Shown: piece by piece, positions 54,147-63,852 of the stretch
How positions within the stretch are numbered: position 1 is the stretch's first letter
How the letters are laid out: the number at the start of each line of letters is the position of its first letter
Position numbers and translations under genes: made by a program
From: Ignavibacteriales bacterium
GTDB lineage: Bacteria > Bacteroidota > Ignavibacteria > Ignavibacteriales > Ignavibacteriaceae
Length of the DNA: 64,000 nt
Direction: 5' to 3'
Assembly (NCBI GenBank): GCA_016707285.1
Contig: JADJIA010000001.1
Coordinates: 372,001 to 436,000, forward strand
Notes under the pieces: model-generated
The model's database searches: none
The model's input: the letters and a program-made list of their open reading frames with translations, nothing else
What the model was told of the DNA's origin: nothing

Positions 54147-55625
54147 CTATTTTTCCGGTGGGAGGATTTTTTTCTTCAAAAAACCTATTTCAACATAGCG
54201 TTCTGATACTGGATCGTCTGAGAAAGAAACCGCGGGATTGCATGTTATTACATCTTTTATCCACTCATTTGAACTCGGATATGTAGCCCAATTTCGCGTA
54301 CTTAACCAATCCAGTCCAAGAAGTGTTTTTTCAATCAATTTTGTTGACTGAATAAATTCTTTTACCGCATAGAATCTACCATTTGGTATTTGCTTTGCAG
54401 ATGGGTCTTGTACTAAACCAGAACCATTTTCAAGATCGAAAGGATTTCCATCCTCATCAAACAATCCATAAGTGTTCCAGACCACATTTGTATCAATTGG
54501 AGTACCGGTACGAGTTGGTATCATGTAATACATGAACCCTTTTGCTCCATAAGCAAGTGCAAGATTACCCATCGCAAAAATCTCATCTTTAGTTGGAGGT
54601 CGTCTTGAATGATCTCCATCAATTATTGAGATTCCATTCCCGGTATTCTTGAGATATTGTTCTGAATGAACTCCTAAAGTCATAACAAAGGGAATTTTTG
54701 CCTCTTGTGCTGCCAGCTTGGCATTCAAAAGTCCAACATATTTATACCGCTGCGAATCGTAGGGATCACCCAGAGAATCGCCAACATTATTATAATTGCA
54801 GAACAAGTCTAATCTATGTTGAATTGAGGATGTAGAGGTAGTAGTATTTTTATCAATTGGATACATATTATACAAGAGGTATTTTTTATATATAGGCGAT
54901 GTTTTTTCCGGTCTCGCATATTTATTGTCAAAATCAAGGAGGTGTTTTGGAGCACCACCAACAGCACTGTTAATCTCAAAATTTTGATTTCCCGAGTAAA
55001 TCATAGAAATTGTGTCTTGAAGTTTACCCCTAAAGTGTGCTGACAATTGAAAGGGTTCATCAAAGTAAAAACTCTGGAAATATGGATCACTCTCAATCTC
55101 TCCTGCCGGATACCTGGATGTTAGGTCGGCTGCAACATCACCCATTGTTGTTGTTTTGTCAACATATAGTACCTCATAAGCCGTATTGTAAACCATAATT
55201 TTATCGATAAACAGATCAGCATTCCCACTCCAAATTATGTTAAATTCAAAGTTTTTACCTTTATCAATTACTATTGGATTTGATTCGAACCAATCGTATG
55301 CAGTCAAGTAACCATTATTCAGATCATTTGCGGTTACCTCTTGCACAAACATAGTCGGGACTGATTCAGGCTCAACTTTGAGGTTTCGATGATCTCGTCT
55401 CATTTCAATATTATATCCGGGTCTTGGTTCACCTTGGATACTGGTCGCATTAATTGTAAAAAGTGTCACAGAATTTGAGGGGGCTTGACCTCTGCGCAAT
55501 CTGATTCTTATTTTTAATGTGTCGCTGAGTTGAAACTGTGACCATGGTAGTTGCGCCCACATTATTGCTTCACCCGGAATATGATACTGGGTGAGAGCCA
55601 TTCTTGATCTGACATTCGGTGTCAC
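54147..55625 (-). pseudogene. Fragment 2: glycosidase-like region
   Basis: The 492-aa frame contains a carbohydrate-binding-like beta domain (about 1-190), then a TIM-barrel-like part with 'SFYFDEPFQLSAHF', 'KIPFVMTLGVHSEQYL' and 'LALAYGAKGFMYYMIPT', reminiscent of glycoside hydrolases; the catalytic residues are not certain. Its first Met is internal: the same frame continues upstream as GQPLGIGSTGIDTIDYQV. It ends prematurely at the A6 run, after which EEKNPPTGKIEQAKFIYMV is readable in the next frame. Confidence 0.72.
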
Positions 55626-55642
55626 CTGATAATCTATAGTAT

Positions 55643-56182
55643 CTATTCCAGTACTGCCGATTCCCAGGGGTTGCCCAACACCGGATTTAATACCCAGTAA
55701 CTTGTAGTATTCGCATCATTTCCCGTCTCACCGAACCCAAAATTATCTTCTGGACTGATTGATGAAACTTTTTCACCACCTAATTCTATGACATAACTAC
55801 CCTCTTTGTGACCAAGTGAATTCATGAACCGAGCCGGTAAAAAATTTAATGGTGGATTTAAACCCGGATCATGTTTCCAGGCAAATCCCATGTCATTAAT
55901 GTAAAAACTATCAAGTGGATGTTTCAGGAAGCTTCGATGAAACTGACCATCTGTTACCAGATTAGTAAGCCCAAGTGATTTGAGTGAATCAAAATACCAA
56001 TCATCACGCGAATATTGTCTCCAAATTTTCTCCGAATTCGGGGCTAAGTGGCTATTTGGATTGCTTAGGTAGTTGACCACAAAGTCAAAAAAACCGATAT
56101 GTGGCATATAGTCAATGCCTGGTTTCATTTGCGAAAATATGAAACCGTTAACGAGTACCAATAAAAAAAGTAACTTTTTCAT
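55643..56182 (-). pseudogene. Fragment 1: signal peptide and N-terminal region
   Basis: The 179-aa frame starts with a Sec signal peptide (MKKLLFLLVLVNGFIFSQ) and a segment typical of large surface cargo. It breaks near 55675 at NPVLG; one extra G continues the protein into fragment 2. It follows the FG-GAP gene by 31 bp, so both were one operon. Confidence 0.75.
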
Positions 56183-56213
56183 AGTTAATTCTCTTTTGTT
56201 GTTGTTTTTTCGC

Positions 56214-57779
56214 CTATTTAATTAATTGAACTTTAACACTTTTAATTAAAGTCTTTTCACCTGTTTCCAGGGTGAAGTGGAAAATATAAATACCGCTTGT
56301 AGCGGCAAAGTTTTGAATATTTAACTCTTTTGTGTGTGTCCCTTTCTCTTCTTGTATTGAATTGTTATATATCCTCTGTCCAAGGATATCAAATATATCC
56401 AGACTCAGAATACCCGAATCAGGGATCGAATAATGAATATTAACCTTTCCATTTGTGGGATTGGGAGATATTGAAACATCAATCTTCTTTTCTACCGTGT
56501 GGGTCTCATACTCTTCTTCCACAGATGCAGGGGTTCTGGTTCCTTTGTAGATATATACATCACCGTCGGGTATCGATTGGTGATCTACTGATCCATTCTC
56601 CCCAACACAAATATCGTCTATGCCATCTCCGTTAACATCTCCTACTCTTCCGGCAAAATTTATTTCCCTTAAAAAAACATGGGAATAATATAGTTTTGCT
56701 ACTAGTCCCGATATGGTGCTGCCTCGAAGATAGAATGCATAACTCTCATACGGTATAAATTTTAACAGGTCTCCATATCCATCTCCATTTATGTCTCCTG
56801 GTGAGATTCCACCTCCTGAAAGGTCCCCGGCACTTATCTCTACTTCAGGTGTTATGTTTGGTGGGCGGGTTCCAAATGACAACACATATGGCATATCTCC
56901 ACCCGCTGTTCCTCGATAAACTATTAACTCTCCATTTTCATCCGCATTCATATCATTTACCATAAAGATATTGCGAGGTTGAAATGTAGTATCTGAAGAA
57001 AACTGGTAGTAATCAGTGAATGAAAAATCATTGTTCCCAAAGTAAAAGCGGCGGAGGTCAACTGTTGGATTTGTTTTCGAAAGCATAAGCGAAATGTCCG
57101 TTTTTTCATCTCCGTCTAAATCTGCGAAAGAGATGTAGTTATACCTAAACCGGTAATTTAAATAGACCGAATCGGGTTTTAAAGCATAGTACTCAACCGA
57201 CTGGATTTCGGGTGTCGATATTAGAAAAAAGAATTTTCCTGTGTTTGAGTATGTAACCCACTCCTCCCATCCGTCACCATTAAAATCAACAGGCCAATCC
57301 CTACCATAAAGATAGGGTGTAGAATTCTCGGGATGTAATATTTCAAAGTCTGGAACTGTATCGATATTAGGTCCTCCAAGATAAACGATGAAACTAATTG
57401 GATATGTTAAATTAACTCCTTTTCGACTAATCACATCTCTGTACCCATCCCTGTTAATGTCACAAGCCGTGATAGAGATTGGATTAAGTGCCCTTATATG
57501 GAAAGCAGGTGTATCAGGAACCGGGTTACCCCCATAATAAAAATATGCCTTCCCTTCAGAACCCGCTGCAGTAGTGTCCATCTTGGTAATCATAAAATCA
57601 TCACATCCGTCATCATTTTGGTCCCCCATGTAAATAACTGATTCCTTCCAATAAAGACCGTTTGTTCTGAAAATAAGGGGATCGAAGTACTGGGCACTTA
57701 CTTCAGAAGAAATAGTTAACACAATAAGCAGTCCAGATATCGGGAAAAATCGAAACGGGATTTGTTTTAATTGAAACAT
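56214..57779 (-). CDS. FG-GAP/VCBS repeat protein with T9SS sorting domain
   Basis: The 521-aa product has a signal peptide (about 1-30). Calcium-binding FG-GAP/VCBS type repeats ('GDQNDDGCDDFMI', 'DINRDGYRDVISR', 'DFNGDGWEEWV', 'DLDGDEKTDISL', 'DMNADENGELIV', 'DINGDGYGDLLK', 'DVNGDGIDDICVG') indicate an integrin-like beta-propeller. A T9SS domain (SISPNPTNGKVNIHYSIP to VKVQLIK) follows. It is probably surface-exposed. Confidence 0.88.
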   Translation of the reverse strand: MFQLKQIPFRFFPISGLLIVLTISSEVSAQYFDPLIFRTNGLYWKESVIYMGDQNDDGCDDFMITKMDTTAAGSEGKAYFYYGGNPVPDTPAFHIRALNPISITACDINRDGYRDVISRKGVNLTYPISFIVYLGGPNIDTVPDFEILHPENSTPYLYGRDWPVDFNGDGWEEWVTYSNTGKFFFLISTPEIQSVEYYALKPDSVYLNYRFRYNYISFADLDGDEKTDISLMLSKTNPTVDLRRFYFGNNDFSFTDYYQFSSDTTFQPRNIFMVNDMNADENGELIVYRGTAGGDMPYVLSFGTRPPNITPEVEISAGDLSGGGISPGDINGDGYGDLLKFIPYESYAFYLRGSTISGLVAKLYYSHVFLREINFAGRVGDVNGDGIDDICVGENGSVDHQSIPDGDVYIYKGTRTPASVEEEYETHTVEKKIDVSISPNPTNGKVNIHYSIPDSGILSLDIFDILGQRIYNNSIQEEKGTHTKELNIQNFAATSGIYIFHFTLETGEKTLIKSVKVQLIK

Positions 57780-57980
57780 AAAATTCCCTCACACAAGGCT
57801 AGTGTTGGTGGATCAAAAAATGAAAGGTTAGGAAGAAAAGTTGCTGAAAGGCACAGAGAATTTGGGGATCCCAAATTTATTGGATTTGGAATGATAAGTG
57901 ATGACAGGAAAAAGACCCCAAATGAAATTAAGGATTTTTTCCTGACTGAAGATAAAAATACTTCCATCATATTAATGTAG
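57771..57980 (+). CDS. Small orphan ORF of unknown function, possible gene remnant
   Basis: A 69-aa frame from TTG 57771 reads KASVGGSKNERLGRKVAE and HREFGDPKFIGFGMISDD, an unusually protein-like composition for a shadow frame. Codon use resembles neighbouring genes. It overlaps the opposite gene's start by 9 bp and has no visible ribosome binding site, so it may be the 3' remnant of a lost gene. I do not recognise a family. Confidence 0.3.
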   Translation: MKHKIPSHKASVGGSKNERLGRKVAERHREFGDPKFIGFGMISDDRKKTPNEIKDFFLTEDKNTSIILM

Positions 57981-58614
57981 TGATGATGTACAAAAATATG
58001 GAACAATCGGCTCATGATATAGTTTACTCTCAAAGAAATGTAAAACATTGAATCAAAATAAAAATTCAAAGCTTTGATTATAAATAAAAATTAGTGTTTG
58101 GATAAATTAGGGTAAAAATTAATACATTTATCTGTAAATAATCGAATTTTAAAAATTGATGTTAAATTGTTTTCTTAAGAGTTCTCGAGTGTCCAATTAT
58201 TAAGAAAAACAGCTCTGTCTATCTGCAGTGTGCAGCTTTATTAGTCGCAGGAACAATTGGTTTTGATACACCCTATCGCTACTAAGTCATGTGGATATTT
58301 CGCTACTTCGCAACGAAAGTTGCTGGATTTGAGAAATAAATAATATAATGTAACTCTATTATAAATAACATATTATCACTATTTTTGCATAGTATCATTC
58401 ATACTGTTAGTAGTCAAATACGCTTTTTTCTCTGAAAGATTAAATGACAATAGATAAAATGATTGGGAATATTAGATGGTAAAAGAGTTATTATCAACTT
58501 TAGGCGGGATAAAAAATAATTGTATCCCACCTTCGATTTTTGGTAGAATGAAGAAAAATATTTACTTTTCACAAACAACTATTTTAGTGTTTGACAATCC
58601 GGGAGGATTTGATC
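57981..58614. other. AT-rich intergenic region without recognised genes
   Basis: This 634-bp gap before the plus-strand T9SS gene is AT-rich. It contains a small inverted stretch (GCAACGAAAGTTGC near 58310) and a single decayed octamer-like GAGTTCTC near 58180. No RNA gene or coding frame is supported. The last 15 bases hold the ribosome binding site GGGAGG of the next gene. Confidence 0.45.
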
Positions 58615-60384
58615 ATGGGAAAACTTCGAAATATATTTTATCTGTTTTTTACATTAAGTTTTGTTCCTACGCTACAAGCACAGGACTCGTTATACTTCTT
58701 CCAATATCCGGGGCAGAGATATTTAACAATGAGAGATATCACTCATACAGAAATGGGAGATACTACAGATTTCCAACGTTATATCGATTTGGGTGAGGTA
58801 GTACAACAGCAGTATGTTAATGGCAAACAATACTACTACCATCCTTTCTTCTCAGCTCCGATGGCATATGCAGCCGGGAAGATTTACTGGCTTGATGGAA
58901 ACACTGAAAAATTGTTTGCCGATTTTACAGTTCCTTCAGGGAGTACATTCACAGGCACGATCCCTCGATCTACCCAGTCAACACTTACCTTCACTAAAAC
59001 AGTAAATACTTACCGAGTGAGCGACTGGCAGTACTCATTCTACTTCACCAAAAATTTTGGCATTAGTCGGATGATACGCACATATTCTTATCTGCCACCA
59101 CTCCCGGAGTGGATCACCATCGAAATGAATGTAAAAGAGATGAAATACCGGAAAGAGGACGGTAGTTATTTCCTCTTTCAGACACCCTTAACCGTCTCCA
59201 CAGGCGTGGTTATAGTGGATACACTTTTTACTCCTTCGGTCACCTTAAAAGTATCCTCCCAACATCCATATTCCGGCATTTACAGATTAGCAGTTGACTT
59301 CTGGGATACTGTAAAGGCTAATTTCGTCTATTCAAAACTGGATGTGGATAATATTACAATTTCCCATCGAATACCAAGAAAAACCAAAGAAGTATTTGAA
59401 GCTACTCTTCCCTTGGAAGAAACCCTCCTGAGAAGCGGGTATCGTTTACATGTTTATTTCACACTGACTGACAAGAGTTTGGGACCCAATGTATTCAGAT
59501 ATCCCACTGAAGGATTTCGGGAAATCCATTATTTGATGAAATCTCCTGATTTTTACATAATTCAACCTGATTTTAAGAATTTTTACAATAAGTGGCTCAT
59601 CTCAAGCGATGGTTTGGATACCAGCTTAGTTGGGGAGGTTGAGCATCACTTTATGATGGATACTATGGTCAACTCGACCCTTTACAAGCGGGAAAAACTC
59701 TTCAGCGATACTTTATATTTTCTCACGAATGATTCCAACCAATCCTTCAATTTCTTTCGAAGACTCGGAACCGGGTGGATGTCACCGGTTGGGACTGACA
59801 CACTTTTGTTTTCAAGCAGTGTACCACGACTTTTGCACTACATTGATTCCGGTACAGGAGTTAGATATCAAGGCGATTTTTTTGATACGCTGGCAGGAGT
59901 GGAGAGCAGACTTTATCACTTTAAGGGTGGAATGAACGGCGATGAAGAACTCAAGTTTAAAACAGGTACCGGACCGGTTTTAATCGTCCGTTATGAACCC
60001 GATGGGATGGGGATCCTGAACAAAATGTTCTACCGTTTAGTCAGGGTTGACAATCATGGAATAATTACACAGCTCGAAGAACCGAGGAAATCTGACCCAA
60101 CCGTTACTTCGCCAACCGAATTCTCCATCAGCAACAATTATCCAAATCCTTTTAACCCTTCAACGAAGGTGAGGATCGCAACGGTTGAGAACTCAGTTCT
60201 GACATTTACACTCTTCAACAGCAATGGTGAAGAGGTATCAAGTTTTACAAAAGAATATGCCGCCAAGGGCAATTATGAAGAGGAAATAAACCTCTCAGGC
60301 TTCCCTTCCGGGGCGTGGTTCCTTTCGGTACGGGATGACAATGGCAAACAGCTTAAATTGTTAAAATTGTTGTATTTGAAGTAA
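58615..60384 (+). CDS. Secreted protein of unknown function with T9SS sorting domain
   Basis: I choose ATG 58615 (MGKLRNIFYLF...), which follows GGGAGG at 58601 and begins a signal peptide (ending LQAQ); the upstream Met at 58591 precedes the binding site. The 589-aa body is aromatic- and Thr-rich beta sequence with no motif I recognise. The C-terminus is a T9SS domain (NYPNPFNPSTKVRIATV to LLKLLYLK). Surface location is expected. Confidence 0.8.
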   Translation: MGKLRNIFYLFFTLSFVPTLQAQDSLYFFQYPGQRYLTMRDITHTEMGDTTDFQRYIDLGEVVQQQYVNGKQYYYHPFFSAPMAYAAGKIYWLDGNTEKLFADFTVPSGSTFTGTIPRSTQSTLTFTKTVNTYRVSDWQYSFYFTKNFGISRMIRTYSYLPPLPEWITIEMNVKEMKYRKEDGSYFLFQTPLTVSTGVVIVDTLFTPSVTLKVSSQHPYSGIYRLAVDFWDTVKANFVYSKLDVDNITISHRIPRKTKEVFEATLPLEETLLRSGYRLHVYFTLTDKSLGPNVFRYPTEGFREIHYLMKSPDFYIIQPDFKNFYNKWLISSDGLDTSLVGEVEHHFMMDTMVNSTLYKREKLFSDTLYFLTNDSNQSFNFFRRLGTGWMSPVGTDTLLFSSSVPRLLHYIDSGTGVRYQGDFFDTLAGVESRLYHFKGGMNGDEELKFKTGTGPVLIVRYEPDGMGILNKMFYRLVRVDNHGIITQLEEPRKSDPTVTSPTEFSISNNYPNPFNPSTKVRIATVENSVLTFTLFNSNGEEVSSFTKEYAAKGNYEEEINLSGFPSGAWFLSVRDDNGKQLKLLKLLYLK

Positions 60385-60485
60385 AATCAGGGAGTCGAGA
60401 AAATGGTTTTAGCACTACTGTGATAATATAATTCGACCTCCGATTGAAATCGGAGGCTATTGGTTACATCACCCTTGACCCGGAA

Positions 60486-60522
60486 ATTACTGCATTATTG
60501 GATTATTGAATTACTGCATTAA
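60486..60522. repeat. Octamer tandem repeat, ATTACTGC subfamily, second copy
   Basis: Four 8-bp units (ATTACTGC, ATTATTGG, ATTATTGA, ATTACTGC) and a partial unit lie just upstream of recQ. They are the same octamers as at 119-156, about 60 kb away. Confidence 0.8.
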
Positions 60523-60567
60523 TCTTCCGTTTCTCTATGTCGTGTGAATTTGATAAATTTGCAGTCC

Positions 60568-63198
60568 ATGACACCGCAAGAAGCACTTAAAAAATATTTT
60601 GGCTATAACTCGTTCCGGATGGGACAATATGAGATAATTGAAGCCATCCTGAAGAAGGAAAATGTACTAACAGTCCTCCCCACCGGTGGTGGTAAATCGT
60701 TATGTTACCAAATTCCCGCGATCATCTCCAGAGGTTTTTCGATTGTCATCTCTCCCCTGATTGCCTTAATGAAAGATCAGGTTGATGGACTTAGATCTGC
60801 GGGCATAAATGCTGAATTTATAAACAGTTCTCTCCCCCCTTATGAAATTGACCGAATTATTCGGGACACCGAACAAGGTCTGATAAAACTCCTCTATGTT
60901 GCTCCAGAAAGACTTGAAAATCAGCAGTTTACCGAAAAAATAAAACAGCTTAAACCCGATTTCCTTTTTGTTGATGAAGCACATTGTATCAGCGAATGGG
61001 GACATAATTTCCGACCCGGTTACTTAAAAATCCGCGATTTTATCCTTTACACCGGGATTAAATCCGTTTCGGCATTCACTGCAACTGCCACAAAAGAGGT
61101 ACGCGACGACATTGTTAAACAGCTTAACATGGATGAACCACTTGTTTTTGTAAGGGGATTTGAACGGGAAAACATTTCACTTTCAGTACTCGAAGTAAAG
61201 GATAAAAAATCCAAAACAGCCGAGTTGCTCAGGGTTTACGGCACTCCGGCAATTATCTATGCCGGCTCAAGAAAAAAAGCTGAAGAAATCTCCGAATACC
61301 TCGCAATCCGAAAAATCGATAATGCTTTTTATCATGCAGGATTACCCACTGAACACAGAAAAAGAGTTCAGGAGCAGTTTCTTTCAGGTAAGTGTAAAGT
61401 TATAGTGGCAACCAATGCTTTTGGAATGGGAATTGATAAAGAGGATGTGAGATTAGTGATCCACTTTAATATGCCCGGCACTATCGAAAGTTATTATCAG
61501 GAATTTGGCAGGGCGGGACGCGATGGAAAAGAATCATTTGCAGTTCTGCTTTTTGAAAGAGCCGATCTGCGTTTGCAACAATTTTTTATCGATTCAAATT
61601 ATCCAAAAAAAGAACTTGTTGCAACCCTCTACGATGCACTTCTCGATTCAGTTTCCATTCAAATGGGACAACTCCCCGACAAGGTTCTCAAAATCGATTA
61701 TAATCTGGTAAATCTGATTTACGGTAAAGAGATTCAAAGAGGCACTTTTATCGGAGCTTTAAATATTCTCGAAAAAGCAGGTTACCTGGCAGCCATCTCC
61801 GACTTTATGCCAAAACACTTTTTCTCTTTTACAATTGATATCGAAACTCTTAAACTTTTTACAAAAAAGCTCCCTGATAATATCAATAAAGAGATGATTC
61901 TTTATCTCGTTAAAGAGTATGGAGTTACCCCATTTTCTCAAAAAGTATTGATGAATTCAGAAAAAATGATGCAAGACCTCCGATTAAGTGAGGAAGCATT
62001 AAAACAAACGATGTTTGAACTCGAAAAGAGTGGAATTTTATCGTATCAGTTGCCCAGTTCAAAAGACACTTTTCGATTACTTGTCCCAAGAATAAAAAGT
62101 TCAAAACTTCAACTCAATTCAAAGTTTATCGATCAGAATTACAATAATTCCTTTAATAAGCTAAAACAAATTGAAAATTATGCTTACCACACCGACTGCC
62201 GATTTGAATATATATTAAAATATTTTGGAGACAACAAAGAATTTAAGTGCGGGAAATGTGACAACTGTTTAAAAATGAGTGAGTCTTTGTCACTTGATGC
62301 TTACCAGTTTGTTAACGAGTCAATACTGAAAGCTGTTTATCATTTTAAGGATGGTATAAGCCCGGTCCATATATTCACCATTATGATGGGAACTTCCAAA
62401 TCGGATATATACCAAAAACTCCCCTTTTTTGGAATATGTGCAAGTTTTAAGTACAGCCATATTAAATCAGTTTTTAACCAACTCTTGAACTCCGGTTATA
62501 TTTTTGAAAACAAATCAAAGGCAAACCGGATTTTTGTAACAAACAAGGGTTATGCCTCACTGATTGAACTGAGACTCATTACGGGTGAGGATGAAAGTAC
62601 CCCCTCTGATCCCGATACTGACCTTGAACTCTATTTTAAACTCAAAAATCTCAGAGAAAAAATTGCTTTAAAATTTACTCAGCCTCCATATCTCATCTGT
62701 GAAGACCCGGTTCTTGTTTTACTTGCAAGACTAAAGCCAAAAACAAGAGAAGAATTTTTGGAGGTTGAAGGTACAAATGAAAGAATGTTCAACAAAATTG
62801 GTGAAGATGTTTTATCAGTCATCAACAGTGTTACAATTGTTTCTGATGAAGTAAAAAAGAAAAAGATAGTTATTCCCTCCCATCTCTACCCTGTTTATCA
62901 GATGTTAAAGGAAGGAAAAACTTATAAAGAAATTGCCTCCACAAAAAATCAAACTGAGACCACCATCTCAATGCAAATTGAGGAGATACTGGGAATTGAT
63001 ATGTCTCTCGATGTGGAACCGATAATTACGAAGGAGAGATTCAGGCAGATTTATCACAGATACAAGGAGGGTTTTGTTGAACTTAAAGACTTAAAAACAA
63101 AGCTCGGCGAAAATTTTTCTTATCCCGAGATACGAATTTTTCTTGCAAGATTTAAACATTCTGACAGTAATGTAGGAAAGGGAGGAAAATTGTATTAA
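60568..63198 (+). CDS. recQ: ATP-dependent DNA helicase RecQ
   Basis: From ATG 60568 (GTG 60544 is also possible) the protein is 876 aa, longer than E. coli RecQ (about 610). It has helicase motifs I (PTGGGKS, near residue 40), II (VDEAHCISEWGH), III (FTATATK), V and VI (QEFGRAGRDG). The RecQ zinc region with 'CGKCDNC', an RQC domain, an HRDC domain (about 700-770) and a C-terminal helix-turn-helix ('TYKEIASTKNQTETTIS') follow. It unwinds DNA in recombination and fork repair. Confidence 0.95.
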   Translation: MTPQEALKKYFGYNSFRMGQYEIIEAILKKENVLTVLPTGGGKSLCYQIPAIISRGFSIVISPLIALMKDQVDGLRSAGINAEFINSSLPPYEIDRIIRDTEQGLIKLLYVAPERLENQQFTEKIKQLKPDFLFVDEAHCISEWGHNFRPGYLKIRDFILYTGIKSVSAFTATATKEVRDDIVKQLNMDEPLVFVRGFERENISLSVLEVKDKKSKTAELLRVYGTPAIIYAGSRKKAEEISEYLAIRKIDNAFYHAGLPTEHRKRVQEQFLSGKCKVIVATNAFGMGIDKEDVRLVIHFNMPGTIESYYQEFGRAGRDGKESFAVLLFERADLRLQQFFIDSNYPKKELVATLYDALLDSVSIQMGQLPDKVLKIDYNLVNLIYGKEIQRGTFIGALNILEKAGYLAAISDFMPKHFFSFTIDIETLKLFTKKLPDNINKEMILYLVKEYGVTPFSQKVLMNSEKMMQDLRLSEEALKQTMFELEKSGILSYQLPSSKDTFRLLVPRIKSSKLQLNSKFIDQNYNNSFNKLKQIENYAYHTDCRFEYILKYFGDNKEFKCGKCDNCLKMSESLSLDAYQFVNESILKAVYHFKDGISPVHIFTIMMGTSKSDIYQKLPFFGICASFKYSHIKSVFNQLLNSGYIFENKSKANRIFVTNKGYASLIELRLITGEDESTPSDPDTDLELYFKLKNLREKIALKFTQPPYLICEDPVLVLLARLKPKTREEFLEVEGTNERMFNKIGEDVLSVINSVTIVSDEVKKKKIVIPSHLYPVYQMLKEGKTYKEIASTKNQTETTISMQIEEILGIDMSLDVEPIITKERFRQIYHRYKEGFVELKDLKTKLGENFSYPEIRIFLARFKHSDSNVGKGGKLY

Positions 63199-63373
63199 TA
63201 ATACTGACCGATAATAACTTTAATTGACCCACCATCATCGTATTTATTCGCCCTTACCTAAACAGTTACATTCACTTAATTATAACAGCATATTGCCCAC
63301 GGTTATTAAATAATTTCTGTGTTGTTAATCTTGTACTGAATCAAGCAACAATCCAATCAACCGGGAGTCCAAA

Positions 63374-63784
63374 ATGCGATCAAAATTCTTTTCCATCATC
63401 CTTTTTGCTGTCTTTTTTGCAGCAATTATTTCACCTGCAGTCAGTGCAAATAATGCACCAAAAAAATCGTTGTCATACAGACAAGCCGAGCTCAACTACA
63501 TCAATGGAGTTGAATCCGATAATGCAGGTCTTCGTTTAAGCTCCACTCTTTTCCTTGGTGAAATGAAAAGTGATGAAGCGGTAATTCCTTTAATGAAAGT
63601 TCTAAAAAGTTGTGATGATGAAGCTTGCCGAATTGCAGCAGCGTTGTCTTTAACTAAAATTGGAGATTCAAGAGGGATTTATGCAGTTAAAAAAGCCGCC
63701 ATTTTTGACGAGAGCCCACGGGTTCGCGACCTCTGCTGGAAGTTCTACATGTCCACAGTTAAAGAAGGTGCGGTACGATTCTGA
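63374..63784 (+). CDS. Exported HEAT-repeat protein
   Basis: The 136-aa product has a signal peptide (about 1-24) and about three HEAT/PBS-lyase-like repeats ('ALRLSSTLFLGEMKSDEAVIPLMKVLK'-type, 'ACRIAAALSLTKIGDSRGIYAVKKAA'). Such proteins bind other proteins; none is indicated here. It is followed by a strong terminator. Confidence 0.8.
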   Translation: MRSKFFSIILFAVFFAAIISPAVSANNAPKKSLSYRQAELNYINGVESDNAGLRLSSTLFLGEMKSDEAVIPLMKVLKSCDDEACRIAAALSLTKIGDSRGIYAVKKAAIFDESPRVRDLCWKFYMSTVKEGAVRF

Positions 63785-63808
63785 TTTTAAGGAACCTCAA
63801 TCCTGAAT

Positions 63809-63852
63809 AAAACGGCGCGTCCCATGCTTTCCGGGATACGCCGTTTTTTTTA
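63809..63852. terminator. Strong terminator between HEAT-repeat gene and lptB
   Basis: AAAACGGCGCGTCCC pairs with GGGATACGCCGTTTT, one mismatch, followed by a T8 run on the plus strand and preceded by A bases that serve the minus strand. It is probably bidirectional and abuts the lptB stop codon. Confidence 0.82.

Larger units (their letters stand above)
52121..56182 (-). pseudogene. Very large T9SS cargo gene broken by five frame changes
   Basis: Four ORFs in this stretch join into one protein of about 1350 aa: signal peptide, a glycosidase-like (TIM-barrel-like) region, a beta-helix region, a helical region and a T9SS tail. Four breaks each need one extra base: near 55675 (GGG), the A6 run at 54178-54183, about 54108-54116, and about 53045. 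The fifth, inside the T9SS domain, coincides with a palindromic repeat (52233-52248). After it, in another frame, the sequence FSSGVYIFRLSAQ to KALLLK resumes and stops at 52121. Sequence between the breaks stays coding-like with no other stops, so the decay is recent, or some breaks are indel errors. Confidence 0.78.

Noticed and set aside
58476..58796. 106-aa plus-strand ORF ahead of the T9SS gene
   Set aside because: It runs out of frame through the real signal peptide of the gene at 58615 and has no domain character.
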